Below, in pieces: positions 33,056-42,486 of a stretch of 42,486 nt of DNA. Positions within the stretch are counted from its first letter, which is position 1. Every line of letters begins with the position of its first letter. The notes under the pieces are model-generated. The model had not been told where the DNA came from. It was given only the letters and a program-made list of their open reading frames with translations, and ran no database searches. Both the position numbers and the translations under genes were made by a program. Source of the DNA: Ectocarpus siliculosus (lineage: Eukaryota; Sar; Phaeophyceae; Ectocarpales; Ectocarpaceae); assembly GCA_000310025.1 (NCBI GenBank), contig FN649751.1, positions 3,821,742 through 3,864,227 on the forward strand, given 5' to 3'.

Positions 33056-33306
33056 GGGGGTAGAACCATCTGGACAGGCTCGGCCGGCCGGCCGGTGATT
33101 GCAGACCTTGTTCCGCCGCCGGTGGCGGAATCCCGAAGCTCGGGAGTCGAAAGCCGAACTGAAGATGTCGGCTCGTGCTTGGGGGCCGGAGTCGTGGTCA
33201 CCATGGTGCTAAGAAGGCCGTGGAGATGGCGATTGTAGCGCTCTGCGATTTCGAGACGATGCAAAGCATCAGCCGTAGCAGCACGTTCATGCGAAGAAGA
33301 AAGCAT

Positions 33307-33321
33307 GGGGGGGGGGGGGGG
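33307..33321. repeat. G15 homopolymer in Gag
   Basis: It encodes a proline run on the minus strand. Its length is likely unstable or error-prone. Confidence 0.9.
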
Positions 33322-33724
33322 CACGGCGTAAGGGTAAGGGGAAAGGGTAGGGGCAGAGGGTACTGCTGAAACAACCGAGGTCGCAGCTAGGGGCGCCGAA
33401 GCAGGAGCTAGCATGGCAGAGTCGGTCGAAACGGTAGGATCGAAACCCGCCGTGTGAACACGTGAATCTGTGGAAAATGCGAGCAGAGGCGTATCTACTG
33501 GCATAGAAACAGCGGTGTTTACGGCAACCGAAGCCGCTGACACAGGGTTCTGTGTGGAAGTAGTGTGAGCGGGGAAAGGGGCAGACGACACTGTACGCAG
33601 TGTCGAAACGGTGCGAAGAGGCGGAGCTGCAGGAATAATAGCATCGCCAGCAGTCGAAACTGTGGGCAGGGGCGGAGCTAATGGAATGGGCAAAAGTACA
33701 CGTGCAGCAGTCGACGACGCCAAG

Positions 33725-33993
33725 TGTAGTGGTATGCACGCGTGATGAAGTCTGGTTGACGCGTGAAGAAGAACTCACTTGTTGTTACTCTTGTAGAACA
33801 GCAGCAGCAGTAGCTGTTGCCTTGGGTATCGGTAGGAATGACACCAAGGGGCACAGGATCCTCTGCACAAGCAGGGGCTACTAGATCCTGTCCCCTGCTT
33901 TTTATCCTTCCGCGGAGAGTTACATCTCTCCGCGCCTTCTAGAAGGAACCAAGCTTTTTTATGTTCCGTCTACACATCTGAATCCTATAACAC
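33725..33993 (-). repeat. 5' LTR of copy 2, truncated
   Basis: It matches the outer 269 bp of 20898-21257 in the same orientation, then stops at a C12 run (33993-34004). About 90 bp of the LTR are missing. Its other edge abuts CTTGGCG of the internal region at 33724, the normal LTR arrangement. Confidence 0.9.
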
Positions 33994-34422
33994 CCCCCCC
34001 CCCCGGGAGGGGTGTGAAAAAAGTTTTTTTTTGAATATTTTCGTATAGGCTTTCTTTTGGCTTTCTCCTTCTCCATTGCGTGTGCTTGCATGTGGTGGTG
34101 TTTACGGCACGACGTGCAAGCAGGACCTTGTTACTAGGAAGGTGTAGATTGCTCCTTCATGTACTGAAATAAGCTGTGATGGGCTGGGGACACTTCTTAT
34201 TTGGTTTTCAAGTCTTGAAGTACAGCAGTAGTGCTTGACGACAACCCCTCAGCTACAAGTAACTTAGAATTTCTCCAAGCCTCTGCGACAAGTTCACGAC
34301 ATTTGACCTCGGTCGAATGTGGCGAAAGGACACAACCAAATGACACATACCCATGCGTCGAAACGTCATCATTCCAAGCTTACTCAAGCCGGCAACATAC
34401 CGAAGAGGGGCTGTCGATGAGC
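33994..34422. other. Flank of copy 2, nothing recognised
   Basis: It starts with poly-C and a T run. No ORF or RNA that I can support is present. It may contain missing last exons of the decayed gene at 34423-36206. Confidence 0.4.
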
Positions 34423-36206
34423 CTACGGCGGTGGAATCACCTTCGCCACGTGCAACACCCATCCACAAATATAAGCAATTTGTCTTGGATGGTACTTATT
34501 ATGCACTCCCCGAAGCCCCTCCAGTATTGCCAAGTCAAACTCATCCTCGCTGAACCCTTTGGCACTATACTTGCCATTCACCGCCTGCTCTAACCTATGC
34601 ATGATACCACTCAGCGACAAGCCGTCTCGCCGCGCTTGAGCCATCAACCTTCGAATGCCATTCACGTCATTGTCTGCCATGTACATGAAGACACTCTTCG
34701 CGAGTGCAACACGACCATGCAAAGCCGCGCACTTCCTGAGTTGGTTCAAAGTGTACAGTTTCTGCACTTCGAACTTCTTCTTCCACCGCGTCAGCCTGCC
34801 TCGTTGCTGGTGAGGAGTCAACAAATCTAGAGCAAGGTGCTTCAACCTTGAGTCTTCTGGCTCCAACGATGATCGATCGTTGAACCAGATCTGCTCCAAG
34901 ACGGAAGGGGTGCAGAGGGAACAATCCAATTAAAAAAAAGTACATCATGTGTGTGGTGGAATGAGGGTACGACAGTTAAATGGTCTTGCCTTCCTAGTTG
35001 TGCCTTCCTATTTCGCGTTTTTTTCGCTACGTGGTCTCACCTCTGTAAACCTTACTACCCTTGATGTCAACACACGGCTCGCACGTGCCTCCTGGTTCTT
35101 CCACTGCTCCAGCACAACCTGGGCTCAGGATGCCGCGGGAGACGGATTCCACGGCGAAAAGAGCCACGCCATTCGGGTCTATCCGAGCCTCCCACGACAG
35201 CCCCTTTTTGACGACACCATGCAAAGCTGCTTGGTAGTGTTGGAGAAGAGGCTCCCGAACATTCGGACGCAATCCCGTGCAGCGGAGGGGGTTTTGGACG
35301 CGCACCATATCGGTCGAACCACTCTCGTGTGCAGCGTCGGAGAAAGTTCCATCCATGTCGCTGCTCGCGCCCTCACAACCCTCACGCCCGTTCACAACTC
35401 CCGTCGCAACCACCTCACCGTCGCTACCCGTGCCCGTTCCGCCCTCACTCCCGCCTGCAACTCCCGTCGAGAGCACCTCAACGTCACTGCTTGCGCCCGC
35501 TCCGCCTCCGCCCCCGCCCTCAACTCCCGTCGCAACCACCTCAGCGTCGCTACCCGCGCCTGCTCCGCCCTCACGCCCGCCTGCAACTCCCGTCGTAACC
35601 ACCTAAACGTCACTGCTTGCGCCACCGCTGCTATCCATCACGTCCCTCGACCCCTTCCCGCCGCCCGTGATCGTCGGTTTAAAAAACCTCAGCATTGTAT
35701 TCCTCTGACGCTTAGCTTCAGCACCACGCCTGCGGATGTGAAGAAATATTGATTGATCCGCCGTTGAGAGACGGAATAATGATCTAATCGTTCTACTGTA
35801 CATACTGTGTCAAGTTGCGTAGTAGGCGACGCATTCGCACACATCGACAAAGAAAGCTGCATGCACGCATTGATACTTTGCGCGACATGCGTGCCGCGAG
35901 GATAGACAAAGTAACGGGTCTTGCGAGGTTTTGAAATGTTGGTAAGCACAAGTGAGCAGTCCAAATTACTCGAGAATGCAACTGCGGACACCGACCGCCA
36001 TCGCCCTCACATGTGTGCGGTCGACCTCTCTCGTGCTGGTTAACATGAAACTGGGTCAGCCCTTCACCGGAGCCGAAAGAGTGCTGGCACGTGGTGCAAA
36101 CCCAGTTGCCACTGCTATTCTTCTGAGCGATTTCGCAACAGGCGAACGCGATCTGCTCGCATGCGATGGGCGTGCGGAAAGTGGCAGGCAAGGCAGGGGA
36201 CACCAA
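34423..36206 (-). pseudogene. Decayed relative of the zinc-finger gene at 37946-42309
   Basis: Three putative exons are seen. The first (about 36206-36011) has a C2H2-like finger (WVCTTCQHSF...FHVNQHERGR) and a GTGAGG donor. The second (35728-35041, acceptor CCGCAG, donor GTGAGA) begins with a basic segment containing LRFFKP, continues through acidic 21-residue repeats and ends with VDIKGSKVYR. These match LRGWFKP and VDIDGKEVHK of the complete gene in the same order. The third (34890-34423, acceptor GGAGCAG) encodes IWFNDRSSLEPED and a basic, helical region with no recognised domain. A TAG at 35603-35605 stands where the repeat has GAG, and exon phases do not all fit, so it is probably dead. 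Confidence 0.55.
35335..35625. repeat. 63-bp coding tandem repeat
   Basis: CTCCCGTCG recurs at 35398, 35461, 35524 and 35587, exactly 63 bp apart. On the minus strand each unit encodes a 21-residue acidic, glycine-rich repeat (like SDAEVVATGV). The TAG stop of the decayed gene lies in the last unit. Confidence 0.85.
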
Positions 36207-36558
36207 TCAATGTAAAGGCCAGTTCTTCTGCAGAGGCACGAATATCCCCGTGGCACACAGCCTTGTGGGTGGTGCCGGTCTGCATTTCGCGCATTTTTTT
36301 TCTCAAACGTTGTCACAAGTTGTCATGCTGCTCAGCTACCGCTGCGGCTTCTGCCTCTGCTGTTGAGGCTCCCGCTACTGATGATGCTTCCAGTTACATG
36401 GGAAGCATCACAACACACACGCAGACGCCGCTGCCAGCTACACGGGCAGCAGTACAACCACGTTTGGTGTGTACAACACGACGGCAGTTGCATCGCGAGG
36501 GCTCCGCATTCGCGCACTCTTGGTTGCGTCCAACCTTGGTGTGGGTTGTTCTTGCTAT

Positions 36559-36615
<57 letters not shown>
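36559..36615. repeat. (CTG)n microsatellite
   Basis: Nearly pure CTG triplets, about 19 units with one TTG. It lies between two zinc-finger exons. No ORF through it is supported. Confidence 0.9.
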
Positions 36616-36682
36616 GAGGCAGATTATACTATAATGCAACCAAGGCAATCTCACAAAATGGTCCTCATTCCTCTACACTCAC

Positions 36683-36830
36683 TCTTCGTGCGTGTGCGAA
36701 GCCTCATGCTGCAAGGCGGTGCCCTCGTCGACTCCTGAACCGTCGCCGAAGTTGTGTCCGCAGCGGCAAACAAACTGCATGCAATCCGCTCGCTCTCGGC
36801 AGACGCGGTTTAGCCCAGCCGTCTTGTCGA
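36683..36830 (-). pseudogene. Lone first-exon zinc finger of the same family
   Basis: On the minus strand the frame reads FVCRCGHNFGDG, then HEASHTHEE, and stops at a GTGAGT donor (intron from 36682) in the same phase as exon 1 of the complete gene (WVCRCGHKFGTS...HEESGRHK). An in-frame TGA upstream and the lack of a good start suggest a fragment, or an exon whose upstream part is spliced in. Confidence 0.5.
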
Positions 36831-37945
36831 AGGGGGTTGTTGATAGGAATCCCCACGGAGACTGTGCTCATCGTGACCACTCTCCCCAAGCTCTCGCTCT
36901 CCCTCGCTCCTCTGCTACGGACGGTACGTACCGCGGCTGCGGGCTGCGGTACTCTCAAGGGGGCTCGTCACGTGCACAGGTTGATGCACGGCTGCCCCCC
37001 CCCCCCCCCAACCCATTTTTTTCGGACGCTTAAACCAGTTTGGTCATTTCCCTCGTTCCATTGACTTTTAGAGTGGAATGAGTTCTAACATCGGATAAGC
37101 AGCTAGCACCGGGTCATGGACGCCGTTCAGAGTCTCTTGTCTTGCAGAACCAACACACATATGGCGATACCTGCCCCCCGCCCCCCTATATAATGTGATG
37201 TAGACAGCTTCAAGGGACATATCAATCGGCAGCTGGCAGCTACTTACTATTATAATACCACAATAGTACGAGCTGCGGGCTGGGTGATCCTCCTGTCCTG
37301 CTGCCTGCGTTTAGTTCATCGTAGGCTGCATACATACATACATCATTACCCAGTGACGACGCTGTTGTTTCTCCTTGATGAGCATACAGAATGGTACCAA
37401 AGACAGCATGTATGTCATCTACGAATGTATGTTCGTGTATGATATTAGAAACAAGTTCACGACGCCTACAGCAGCAGCAGCAGGTAGATACTTGCAGTAG
37501 TTTCCGCCGACGGGAATTATTGTATGTATGGTGGATAAAATGGGAAGAGATCATCGGCGGCGAGTGTTTTGTCGTCCTCCTCACGAAACGAATTAATTAT
37601 TTTTGTTCGGTCATCACAGCAGGCTTGACGAAAGGAAATAGTCTACTGAGTATTACATATCCGGAGCTCCCGGAGCAAGGAATGGTAAAACACAATAGTC
37701 CACTTAGTCTAGATGGCATGCAGCGCGGAACGATGAAAACACACACCGGACCGGGTTCTACCCTCTGCCTGTTCCTTTGCACTCAAACAGCTTCAGCAGC
37801 TACGAGCATGGATTTAACACGTAGTCACCCGACCCGCTTGCATCAAAGTGACCTAACAGCACAAAAAAAAGCATGTGCTTGTACCCTCCCGATGCAACGA
37901 AACTAAAAATGAGCAACACATGTTATGCACTGCTGCTCAAGATCC
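36831..37945. other. Intergenic region, nothing recognised
   Basis: It contains a C15 run (36995-37009) and a short CAG stretch near 37470. Open frames are short and without motifs. Part of it is probably the 3' untranslated region of the gene ending at 37946. Confidence 0.4.
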
Positions 37946-38560
37946 CTAAATCCAAACAACATCGTCGTCATGACGAGGTTGGCCTGTTGCCCGTGCGGTG
38001 CTGCCACCGACATGGCCGCTAGCACCACCCTCGGATGTTCGCGGTCGCGCCGTTCCCCTCGCTCCTTGGTGGTTATCGCCTGACCGCTTCCTGGAGGGCG
38101 TCCTGGCCGAAGAGGAGTTTCTGGCGCCCGGACGTGGAACGACGGCCAGCAGGTCCAAGACTTGCTTGCGCTCGCCCTCAGGAATAGTGTAGCTCGCTCG
38201 AAAACCAGGAGAACCGCCTTGAAGAACACCGTTCGCCCCGCCATGCTTTTGAGCGATGTGGACGGGCATGAGATACTTGCACACGTGGACGGTGCCCGGC
38301 GGACACAACTCGCACTTCATGGGCAAGTTGGTGCATGGCTGGTTGGTTGACACCTTCTTCACTTGCCCAACCTGGATCCCAACATCCATGACCTCCTTGG
38401 CGCCCACGCGGGGGGCATGGGGGCACGTAGACGTGCACACAGACGTGGTTTTCCTGCTTCCAGCGCGTAAGGCGCTCGAGCACGTGCCGATCCGCCCGCA
38501 GAAACAGCACGTCTCCGGGTTCAAAATCTCCGCGGCGCCGTGACCTGCATCAACGTCCAT
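37946..38560 (-). CDS. Exon 7: C-terminal Cys/His-rich domain and stop
   Basis: The acceptor TTGTCGCAG sits after a T tract. The exon encodes ILNPETCCFCGRIGTC, then CTNLPMKCELC and a VH..QKH pair that could bind zinc, and a basic S/R/G-rich tail ending VVWI. 204 codons plus stop. Confidence 0.65.
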   Translation of the reverse strand: MDVDAGHGAAEILNPETCCFCGRIGTCSSALRAGSRKTTSVCTSTCPHAPRVGAKEVMDVGIQVGQVKKVSTNQPCTNLPMKCELCPPGTVHVCKYLMPVHIAQKHGGANGVLQGGSPGFRASYTIPEGERKQVLDLLAVVPRPGARNSSSARTPSRKRSGDNHQGARGTARPRTSEGGASGHVGGSTARATGQPRHDDDVVWI

Positions 38561-41500
38561 CTGCGACAAAAAAACAAGGCACGAAGCCAATAAATGTGGT
38601 GAACTGAAAGTGGGCCAGAAAAAGAAAGTTCGCTGCATGGACGTGTTTGCCCCAACTTACCGAAGTCGAAGAAGAGCGAAATACACACAAAGGCCTTGGT
38701 CACCCCACCCCTCCTCCCGAACGAAAACGGTAACCGCACCTGGGCTTTAAGAACATGCGCAGAGACATGGGTCCTCATCTCCAAGACGGGTATGCTGCAC
38801 CTGCCCCAAGAGGAGACAATCGAGTCTGCTAGGGATGTCCGGCGTATGGCTGCCTCCCTTGAGGGACTCATGGTATGGTAAGTCTGCCGCAGATGTTTGT
38901 CTTGCTTTCAACACCTTCGAGCTGGCGTCGGGTGTGGTGTCCACCAACATCTCAAGAGCTTGAAGCACAGCCTTCAGACTATCAAGCGTAAACACGACAT
39001 TCTCCGCGCTCTCGCCGAACCCGGGATTCAGAGGGAGTGCCAGTGCTGCCGGAATCTTACACTCTTTGCCACCATGCATTCTTCCTCCATCCCACCGCCA
39101 CGATGTCTCCGCGCCACCTTGTCCCTCACCACGCTCGGTACCTTCCACAGAGGTAGCACCTACGTTGTCGGTACTGGCGCCGTTGCCGACCGCCTCTCGC
39201 AAACGTACCGTAATGACGCTCAGCAGCTGCGCACTACCCGCAGTTCGATCAACACCTTTGGTTAAGGCAAATATGCAGAGAGCGTGGCTCCCCGTCACGA
39301 GCTCCACCAACGTTGCGAAGGGTTGCCCGATCAAAGCGTCCGCCCACATGTCGTCGCCTCCATGTGCTTGTTTCGAGAGGTTCGCGGCCGCCCTCCCCGA
39401 ATTACCCCGTCCATATCCCCTCACGCGCCTAGCGCGGTCGTTGGAACTCGGGGCGGCGTCGGGTCCCAAAAAGATCCGTGTGACGGTAGTCTTGTGAACC
39501 TACGGACGTCGTCAAGAAGAGGGACAAGAGCAGGGATATCACCGCGGAACATCTTAAGAGCATTTCCCAGGAAAATTTGCAAAAAAGGAGGGTGGAGGGA
39601 CAAGTAATGGGGACGTTGACAAAGACAGGCACAAACCATCCCACAGAACCATCCCAAAGCCAGTAACCACTCAACCAGGCTAGCATACACACCTCTTTCC
39701 CATCGATATCCACCCAGGCGTCGAAAGGAGTCGACGCCCCAGAGGCTACGCCTTCTAGCAATGGTTCGACATGGCAGTCGACGTCCGCCTCGCTCATGCC
39801 TGTGTTGCTGAGGTCCACCACCGTATCCGCGTCCACCTCTACCCCCTGCGCACTAGCTGCGGTCGATGTTGTCGACGACGTTGGGGTCTCCTGGGAAACG
39901 CTACCCGGGTCCCTTCGCTGCACTTCACCCCCTGGAGTTTGCTCCTCCTGCTCCGTCGATTGCCCAACACCAGGCATGCCAGCCCCCTCCCTACACGAAA
40001 TTCCACCGGGCAGCGGACGACACAGGTATTTGTTGGGGTGTTAGCTGCGGCAACGGAGAACTTACCGCCACGCCTATCGCTCGCTCGCCCGTGAGGACGT
40101 CGTACAACAATGCATACACCATAAACCAACAATAGCCTTCGGTCGTAGATGCACTGCACGTTCGAACTCGGGCGATCGACGAACAGGGTCAACAAACCTG
40201 GGGTAAACATTGCAGGGTTCGCAAGGCATCGACGGATTGGGTAAAGGCTTGTAGGTTGGGTACCACTCAACGATCTAAAATACATACCACAACGAGTTTT
40301 CTGCTCAAAACCTCTGCTAGGTTGTGTTTTTTTAGAGCATGCCATGCGGACGGCAACATACGGATCCCTTGGTGCTGCAAATGCCAATGGGTGCAGGGTA
40401 GAAACGACCGCTATCGGCCGGACACTCACCTTGGACTTTGGGGTCAAACTCCAACTCCGCGCACAGCTCGCAAGGCCCACCGGCAGAAGGGGACTTCCCC
40501 GTGCAGCCTTCGCGGTAGATTTCGGACTTGGCGAACAGGCGAACCTCCGTCCCGTCTAGTTGCACCAACCAGGCTAACTTTGCGCTAGCCTGACTATGAA
40601 TCCCGAACGGGTACCCGAGAAGAGGAGGGTTGGCGACGAGGCCAGGTCTGAACCCCGGGCATGGGACAGGAAGGTTGACGATAGACTGCTCCCCGTCGTC
40701 CACCTCTTCGATGTCGTCGATATCGTTGATACGGCCGAAGTCCGGTAAGTTGCCGTTGTCACCGTTGTCATCGTCGTCGAGTGGTTCATCACGACTCCCG
40801 TTGCTGTCCTCATCCACACACAGCACTTCAGGGTCTACCGCAGCGGTAGCGACGGGGGCCAAGGTGTTGTCACCTGCGCTGGACGGTTCAGGAAGGCTCT
40901 CGTTGTTCACCTCGTCCAGACACGCGACTCCAGCACACGCCAATTGTTGCCTCGCTTGCGTACTGCTGGCGACGGGGGGCGAGGCTGCGGCAGCTTGTTT
41001 GGGTTTGAACCAACCACGTAACGTCGACGACGCCTTCTTCGCGAGTTTCTGTTCACTGGCCAGCTTCGCCCTGCGAATGATTGTCACATCGATGACAAGA
41101 GGATTGCATTTTTTTTTTTAATTCTGTTGAGGCGCAGATATACAATATTTCTCATCACGGGTTTTCACACCGAAGCTCATCACGACAAAAGACAGCGAAA
41201 TGAAAAACATCAAACCCGCCGCCAACGCGTAGCACTCGGGGGATCGTTACATTCGAGAGGGGCACCCAAGATTGCAAATGTGCTGCCCAACACGAAGGGG
41301 CGGCAACAGAACGTTGGGAGGGGGTGGGCAAAAGCAACATACAACAGTTGCTTGGGCTCAAACTTCTTTTATTCAATAATAAATTACCAAACCCACTATT
41401 AGGCCCCAAGGATGGGGTGTTCGTTGGTATGAATATTAATTTGTCTTTCAAGGGGGGGCGTGAGGGGCGGTTAGACTTTGGTTCTCTTGCGCGTTTGTGT

Positions 41501-42309
41501 TTTCATTTGTAAAGGTCTTGTTGTGCAGGCTACGATACTCATCTTTCAGTGCACAGGTTTAAAGAGGCTCGAAAATGTCCAGCATCCAGCAGGTTTTTCT
41601 CAACACTCACACCAAAATACTTCAACACATCCTTTCGGAAGGGGCATTATCTCGAACGGGGTTGCATGCGGATACAGCAATGCGAACCGTCAGCCAAGAA
41701 TGGAAGGCTCAAAATGTTCAGGTACAATTACAACCGTTTGTTTCTGCTTCTACAGGTGGGGTTGAAAACCACAGCTTAGCCGACGACCATCTAGACTATA
41801 TATAATATAGGTGGTGACTACGTATGACTATACATGTTAGAGATAGGTATATCGTATATCACATCGTAAACTTCTGGTTAAAATGGACGCTCGACCTTGC
41901 TCGACGAAATCGAACATAGCATACGTATGCATACAATAGGCATGTGCTGTAGTCTATTATGTACGTGAAAGTTTTCCTTAGGTGACACAAGATACCACAC
42001 CCCCTGGACCGACTATCATTTTTTTTTTTCGCTCATGTACACATGTACAAAAAAGCAGCGTACCACTCACTTGTGCCTGCCGCTCTCCTCATGCGCATCG
42101 AGGTTCTCAGCCGTGATGTTCTTCGAGGTGCCGAACTTGTGCCCGCAGCGGCAAACCCAAGCATCACCTTCCCGTGTTGCAAGCCTGGCGTACTCATCCT
42201 CTGTCGCCAGTCTTCTCCGCGAAGCGCGCCCAGCAGAGGCAACCTGGCGCACAGGCTCTTCTCCCTCCGCATCATTCGCCGCTGCTGGAGTGCTCTCCGG
42301 ACTAGACAT
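37946..42309 (-). CDS. Seven-exon zinc-finger gene, function unknown
   Basis: My model is 42309-42071, 41070-40430, 40374-40288, 40136-40066, 39890-39693, 39499-38740 and 38560-37946, about 870 codons. Donors are GTGAGT, GTGAGT, GTATGT, GTAAGT, GTGTGT and GTGCGG; all acceptors end in AG and phases agree throughout. Domains in order: an N-terminal C/H finger (CRCGHKF...H...H), a basic LRGWFKP segment, a very acidic stretch, a Cys-rich patch (CTGK..CELC), YCWFMVYALLYDVLTG, VDIDGKEVHKTTVTRIF, DRARRVRGYGRG, a C..EMRTHVSAHV finger and a C-terminal CCFCG...CTN...CELC...H...H cluster. A frame change near 38795-38815 needs a 1-bp indel (exon length 760), so it may be an error or a recent lesion. The family looks repeated and possibly transposon-associated. 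Exon 3 and the exon 5 start are the least certain. Confidence 0.6.
38740..39499 (-). CDS. Exon 6: VHKTTVTRIF to C2H2-like finger
   Basis: The acceptor CCGTAG at 39500 places VHKTTVTRIF directly after VDIDGKE of exon 5. The exon ends MRTHVSAHVLKAQ before the GTGCGG donor. The two halves are in different frames; the switch falls near 38795-38815, between the likely zinc-binding cysteines. Confidence 0.55.
40430..41070 (-). CDS. Exon 2: basic then acidic region and Cys-rich patch
   Basis: It runs from AKLASEQKLAKK and LRGWFKP through a D/E-rich stretch (DEPLDDDDNGDNG) to CPGFRPGLVANPP, LAWLVQLDGTEV and CTGK...CELC. The donor is GTGAGT in phase 1. Confidence 0.65.
41071..42070 (-). other. Intron 1 of the zinc-finger gene
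   Basis: Bounded by GTGAGT and TTCGCAG. It holds no convincing ORF; other introns of the gene are 151-293 bp. Its size would allow a small repeat insertion, but none is recognised. Confidence 0.5.
42071..42309 (-). CDS. Exon 1: N-terminal zinc finger
   Basis: It starts at ATG 42309 (MSSPESTPAAAND), encodes WVCRCGHKFGTSKN...H...H and ends in phase 2 at a GTGAGT donor. Joining to 41070 (acceptor TTCGCAG) keeps the frame across the 1000-bp intron. Confidence 0.65.
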
Positions 42310-42486
42310 GGAGCGTCAGTGTTGTGTGCTTGCCGGACAGCAGTGTAATGTGCTTGCGGGTTGCCAGAACTGCGTGCTCGAGGGGCATGGCTGCTGTTCA
42401 GCCGTCGTTCTATGTAATGTACTATGCTTAGGGCTCGGCAGGAGGGGGAGGCTTGAATAATACGAAATCGCCCCCCCCCCCCCCCC
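42310..42486. other. Upstream flank and terminal poly-C
   Basis: The short region 5' of the gene contains CTTGC-rich short repeats and ends in 16 C (42471-42486). No promoter motif is clear. Confidence 0.6.

Larger units (their letters stand above)
31591..33724 (-). pseudogene. gag: N-terminal Gag region with coiled-coil segment, copy 2
   Basis: One open frame, but with no 5' Gag start: the primer-site sequence (33724 downward) is joined directly to sequence matching copy 1 at about 8930. After S/T/A repeats, about 31650-32750 encodes a block absent from copy 1. It consists of a helical start (PRWIPAALWDVMSADARL), a long charged helix likely to form a coiled coil (EEELRLLRATRAS through REREERSS), a compact region (FTPAKLADVAKYQQFNFLPG) and a basic K/R/S-rich tail. 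A 1-bp excess in the G run at about 31587-31597 breaks it from the Gag core. Copy 1 probably lost the block by deletion. Confidence 0.6.
20898..33993 (-). mobile_element. Gypsy-like retroelement copy 2, with direct terminal repeats
   Basis: This is the same family as copy 1, on the minus strand and facing it tail to tail. Its terminal repeats (20898-21257 and 33725-33993) are in direct orientation, as in an LTR element; the 5' one is cut short at a poly-C tract. About 1.2 kb of 5' Gag region present in copy 1 is missing just after the primer-site region. Private lesions are +1 in a G run near 31590, +4 near 29615, -7 near 28717, +1 near 26343, -7 near 25967 and -1 near 25374. It keeps about 1.6 kb in Gag that copy 1 lacks, and has an unbroken RNase H to integrase frame. 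Confidence 0.9.

Noticed and set aside
32528-33238. Ala/Val/Glu-rich open frame on the plus strand
   Set aside because: It is the antisense reading of the 12- and 36-bp Gag repeats; composition explains the openness.
37391-37906. 171-codon open frame on the plus strand
   Set aside because: No domain, crosses simple CAG repeats, and sits in a likely 3' flank of the minus-strand gene.

Overview
The window is eukaryotic DNA dominated by retrotransposons, and probably comes from an alga or another protist. The reasons are spliced genes with GT-AG introns, Ty3/gypsy-type polyproteins, a non-LTR retroelement 3' end, a possible tRNA-derived SINE head, microsatellites and many long C or G homopolymers. 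A brown alga or related stramenopile is my guess, from the style of the chromodomain and Tudor-like C terminus and of the zinc-finger gene family. It is recall, not proof. The window begins with 29 C and ends with 16 C, so it is probably a whole contig that broke at homopolymers.

Layout. 1-4560: no gene I can support. 4567-5966: the 3' end of a non-LTR retroelement and repeats of its tail, which ends in poly-C. 6279-6345: tRNA-like A and B boxes. 6780-6990: a G+C-rich minisatellite. 7314-20131: copy 1 of a large gypsy-like element on the plus strand. 20132-20897: a spacer. 20898-33993: copy 2 of the same family on the minus strand, tail to tail with copy 1. 34423-42309: a cluster of minus-strand, spliced zinc-finger genes, namely one nearly complete seven-exon gene (37946-42309), one decayed relative (34423-36206) and one lone first-exon finger (36683-36830).

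The retroelement is the main interest. Comparing the copies shows one reading order: Gag with a CCHC knuckle; an S/T-rich linker and a complete NADAR (YbiA/DUF1768-like) domain; aspartic protease; reverse transcriptase; RNase H; a long S/P/T-rich linker; a DDX35E integrase with a GPF module; a chromodomain; and a Tudor-like module. From the Gag core to the end this is a single frame broken by only three stops shared by both copies (UGA, UAG, UAA). Each lies at a domain boundary and each is followed by C. All other nonsense and frameshift lesions are private to one copy, so both copies are dead but decayed separately.

The terminal repeats are also odd. Copy 2 has them in direct orientation like normal LTRs (its 5' one is truncated). 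In copy 1 the 5' repeat is inverted exactly at the repeat/internal junction, so that copy looks like an element with about 360-380 bp terminal inverted repeats. All assignments come from reading the sequence; no database search was run.
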